Assembly: GCA_032988165.1 (NCBI GenBank)
Contig: JANTQF010000009.1
Location: 62,001 to 126,000 of the forward strand
Direction: 5' to 3'
Length of the DNA stretch: 64,000 nt
Source: Emmonsiellopsis sp. PD_33
Lineage: Eukaryota > Ascomycota > Eurotiomycetes > Onygenales > Ajellomycetaceae
The notes beneath the pieces were generated by a model. The model was not told the DNA's origin, made no database searches, and saw only the letters and a list, made by a program, of their open reading frames with translations. The position numbers and the translations under genes are program-made. Below are positions 62,401 through 64,000 of this stretch, one piece after another. The first letter of the stretch is position 1, and each line of letters begins with the position of its first letter.

Positions 62401-62782
62401 CAGACAGTACGGACGTGCCGTAGCCCTTCGGCTCCGCGGGGCGATTTTCCCCCGTGTCGATGAGAGGGAGCCAGCGGCGCTGGGTGATGGTGGCCGTCAT
62501 GATCCGTACGAAGCGCTCGCGGCGTTACAAGGGCTTGATGTATTCTTGACGTATATCGAGGGCCATTTGACGGCGTTGACGCCGGCGAGTATGGCGTTGT
62601 GGGATGGGGATTTTGTCAATGCGGTGGCGTTTGCGCAGGAGGGGATTCAGAGGCAGAAGGCGTGGGCGACGCAGCATGTCAGGGTCAAGGCGCCGCAGAC
62701 GTTGTTGGTTCCGATGGTGAGGGTTGAAGAGATGCAGAGGCCCGAGTCGAGTATGGCGGGGCAGAGGAGGGGGGGCAAGTAG
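59482..62782 (+). CDS. NasA/NapA-like molybdopterin (bis-MGD) oxidoreductase, DMSO reductase family
   Basis: Predicted bis-MGD, [4Fe-4S] redox enzyme, nearest in style to bacterial assimilatory nitrate reductases and related formate dehydrogenases. Exons 59482-59642, 59704-59814, 59886-60119, 60188-61932 and 62010-62782 give 1007 residues. Cluster cysteines are C50-x2-C53-x3-C57 and C90 (KGLCGW), placed over splice sites that restore them exactly. RLCTATA with C176 is the likely Mo ligand, then FGSDGQPGSYADIDH and IVVDPRKSETA. The GTNPLVSLPN, VVLPAAQWGEKTGCFTN and LRLNTGRNVYHFHTRTKTGR blocks follow. The canonical enzyme ends at about 771 (WDPVSKQPMFKTGAVRIEK). After it comes a helical, Lys/Glu-rich extension of 236 residues with HESLEMLLEIYDHLIPRL. 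No signal peptide, FAD, heme or ferredoxin domain is visible, so it is probably cytosolic with a separate electron donor. Substrate unknown. Confidence 0.9.
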
Positions 62783-63169
62783 GTAGGTGAGTTCGGTGTG
62801 GAATTGGGTTGTAAAAGTTCTTGCACCTGTTTGTTCAGGGAGTTTCTCCGATGATTGTACGGTAGTTTTAGTAACAGTTCGTATAACTGGTTAATAATGT
62901 AGGGAAAGGGGGGATAAAACTGAAGGGGCGAAGAGATGCTTCGTTGTCTTCCTTTGGCCACACTTCTATCGACCTTTGTATACCGGTAAACAGGATGGTT
63001 GAGTCCATGTCATTTGGCGGTTTCAATCGGTAAAACAGAATAAAAAAAAGTACAAACAATCCTATCGAAAATCCTATCACATCCCTATATTCAACATAAG
63101 AAATCCTCCCCTTGCTTTCGTTTCCTTCTGGTCCCGTCCCATTTGATGTTCTTTTCTCCTTTCACTGAA
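62783..63169. other. Intergenic region between convergent oxidoreductase and H4-variant genes
   Basis: 387 bp made of two facing 3' flanks. No coding signal. Confidence 0.5.
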
Positions 63170-63912
63170 TCAATCGAACCCATAAATTGGGTTCCCGAGC
63201 TGTATCAATAAAAATAGGGATTGTTAGTTAGTTTGAACGTGATAGTCCTCGCAGGATGGGGGTTGGATGTCTGTGAGTACAGGATGTGTTTCGATTCTGG
63301 CGGGATAGGGGACGTTGAAGGGGATCGGTAGCAAGAGACTGCATAGGGGGAATAAAGCAACATAATTAAAAAAAGCACTTACCCCTCTCAACACAAAAAC
63401 GACCTATATCCAACCCCAAAATACAAGCCAAGGAGTTAGTTGAATGTATCCAAGAAGTAGAAGAGAAGGAAAGAATCCAGGGATCATCATAGGAGTTTAG
63501 TGGACTCCTGAGGAATAGAAATGCCATAAGCAAATGACAACTTACATCTCGCGAGGTCACCGTCTATCAGATCCATTCCCATTAGCTTCATGGACACCAA
63601 GACCAAGAAATAGAATTAAAGCAGGGGGAAGAAAAGAGTTTTCTTCCCCACGCAGATAGAGTAACTAAACATACCTTCCTCTGGCGGTTCTGAGAGTTTG
63701 TGGTCTCCAGAATATCAATGATCCGGCCAATGATCTGCCACAAAATAGTTAGATTTGGGAGAGTACAGGCAGAAATGTAGAGACAACAAAATATAGTGAA
63801 TTAACAAGAGAAAGAAATACACACCAGCGCCAACCTGTCCCTTACCGCCTTGCGGGCCGCGTCGTACACATCTCTCTGGATACGCACAACGCCTCCACGG
63901 CGCGCCATGCGG
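63170..63912 (-). CDS. Divergent histone H4 variant, 5' part outside window
   Basis: Exons (minus): 63912-63825, 63734-63675, 63563-63546 (18 nt), 63403-63383 (21 nt) and 63199-63170. They join in phase into 71 residues plus a split first codon: RMARRGGVVRIQRDVYDAA, KAVRDRLALIIGRIIDILE, NRQRKTVTSRDVVFVLRG and LGNPIYGFD. Canonical H4 has LARRGGVKRIS, RKTVTSLDVVYALKRQGRTLYGFGG, so the H4 histone fold is clear but most other positions differ and a few residues are added between helices. About 35 N-terminal residues (the modifiable tail) must lie beyond 64000. Normal fungal H4 genes have few introns, while this piece alone has four, with a fifth upstream. It could replace H4 in special nucleosomes or act elsewhere; unproven. 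Confidence 0.85.
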
Positions 63913-64000
63913 CTGTCAAGCAAGCAAAGTGTTAGAAATATCCATCTCACGCGTGGAAAGAATTTGTGTGTGGCATCAAGGAGGGAGTTAAGCTTGTAGC
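63913..64000 (-). other. Intron of the H4-variant gene running to the window edge
   Basis: It ends in a good acceptor (TTGACAG, 63919-63913) with a CTAAC branch-like site about 20 nt before. A GTGAGA (63952-63947) could be a donor, but the intron would be only about 40 nt and the sequence before it does not read as H4. The true donor is therefore probably outside. Confidence 0.6.

Noticed and set aside
56390..62782. Mo cluster as bacterial contamination in the assembly
   Set aside because: The oxidoreductase has four phase-consistent spliceosomal introns, and the flanks are clear fungal genes in the same contig.
1..64000. CRISPR arrays, rRNA genes, intact transposons
   Set aside because: No spaced direct repeats, rRNA-like blocks or intact transposase/RT frames were seen.

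Overview
The window is nuclear DNA of a filamentous ascomycete (Pezizomycotina), most likely a Eurotiomycete near Onygenales/Eurotiales. The genus is inferred from protein style only. The evidence is many short spliceosomal introns (about 50-190 nt, GT..AG with CTAAC-like branch sites), fungal gene families (Dicer-like 1, Atg18, cytoplasmic dynein, peroxisomal Lon ending in SRL) and a heavily mutated Copia retrotransposon. I rebuilt the gene models by hand by joining exons whose phases and conserved protein blocks agree. Exon coordinates are given in each entry.

Layout. 1-2792: dead Copia element and LTR with no CpG at all. 3246-6657 (-): three-domain wybutosine protein PPM2/TYW4. 7137-8715 (+): ATG18. 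8716-11310: gene-poor, with a decayed SNF2-like helicase. 11802-14048 (+): type II membrane glycosyltransferase-like protein. 14843-15829 (-): internally deleted APH-type kinase paralogue. 16353-19376 (+): RPN1. 19972-21496 (+): RIO2. 21934-23040 (+): mitochondrial ribosomal protein uL23m. 23876-26854 (-): peroxisomal Lon. 27594-28729 (+): HEM3. 29613-30945 (+): IAH1-like esterase. 31023-32216 (-): TAP42. 32868-38276 (+): DCL1. 38793-51973 (+): dynein heavy chain. 52752-54076 (+): membrane GNAT-like protein. 54077-56389: a 2.3 kb stretch without a recognisable gene.

The most unusual part is 56390-62782. It holds a MobA-type molybdopterin guanylyltransferase, a stand-alone MoeA-type molybdenum insertase and a NasA/NapA-like DMSO-reductase-family oxidoreductase, side by side. 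The oxidoreductase has four [4Fe-4S] cysteines and a Cys in the usual Mo-ligand position. Textbook eukaryotic Mo enzymes use Mo-molybdopterin without a nucleotide, and eukaryotes are generally said to lack MobA and DMSO-reductase-family proteins. The trio therefore predicts a bis-MGD pathway in a fungus. A bacterial origin is likely, but the oxidoreductase now carries four introns, so it is resident and not contamination. It also has a C-terminal helical domain of about 236 residues and no electron-transfer module of its own.

The right edge (63170-64000, -) carries most of a very divergent, intron-rich histone H4 variant with 18- and 21-nt exons. Its first ~35 residues lie outside the window. 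Most other genes are conserved housekeeping genes and show no operon-like logic, though several pairs share divergent promoters: PPM2/ATG18, APH/RPN1, LON/HEM3, TAP42/DCL1 and MoeA/oxidoreductase.
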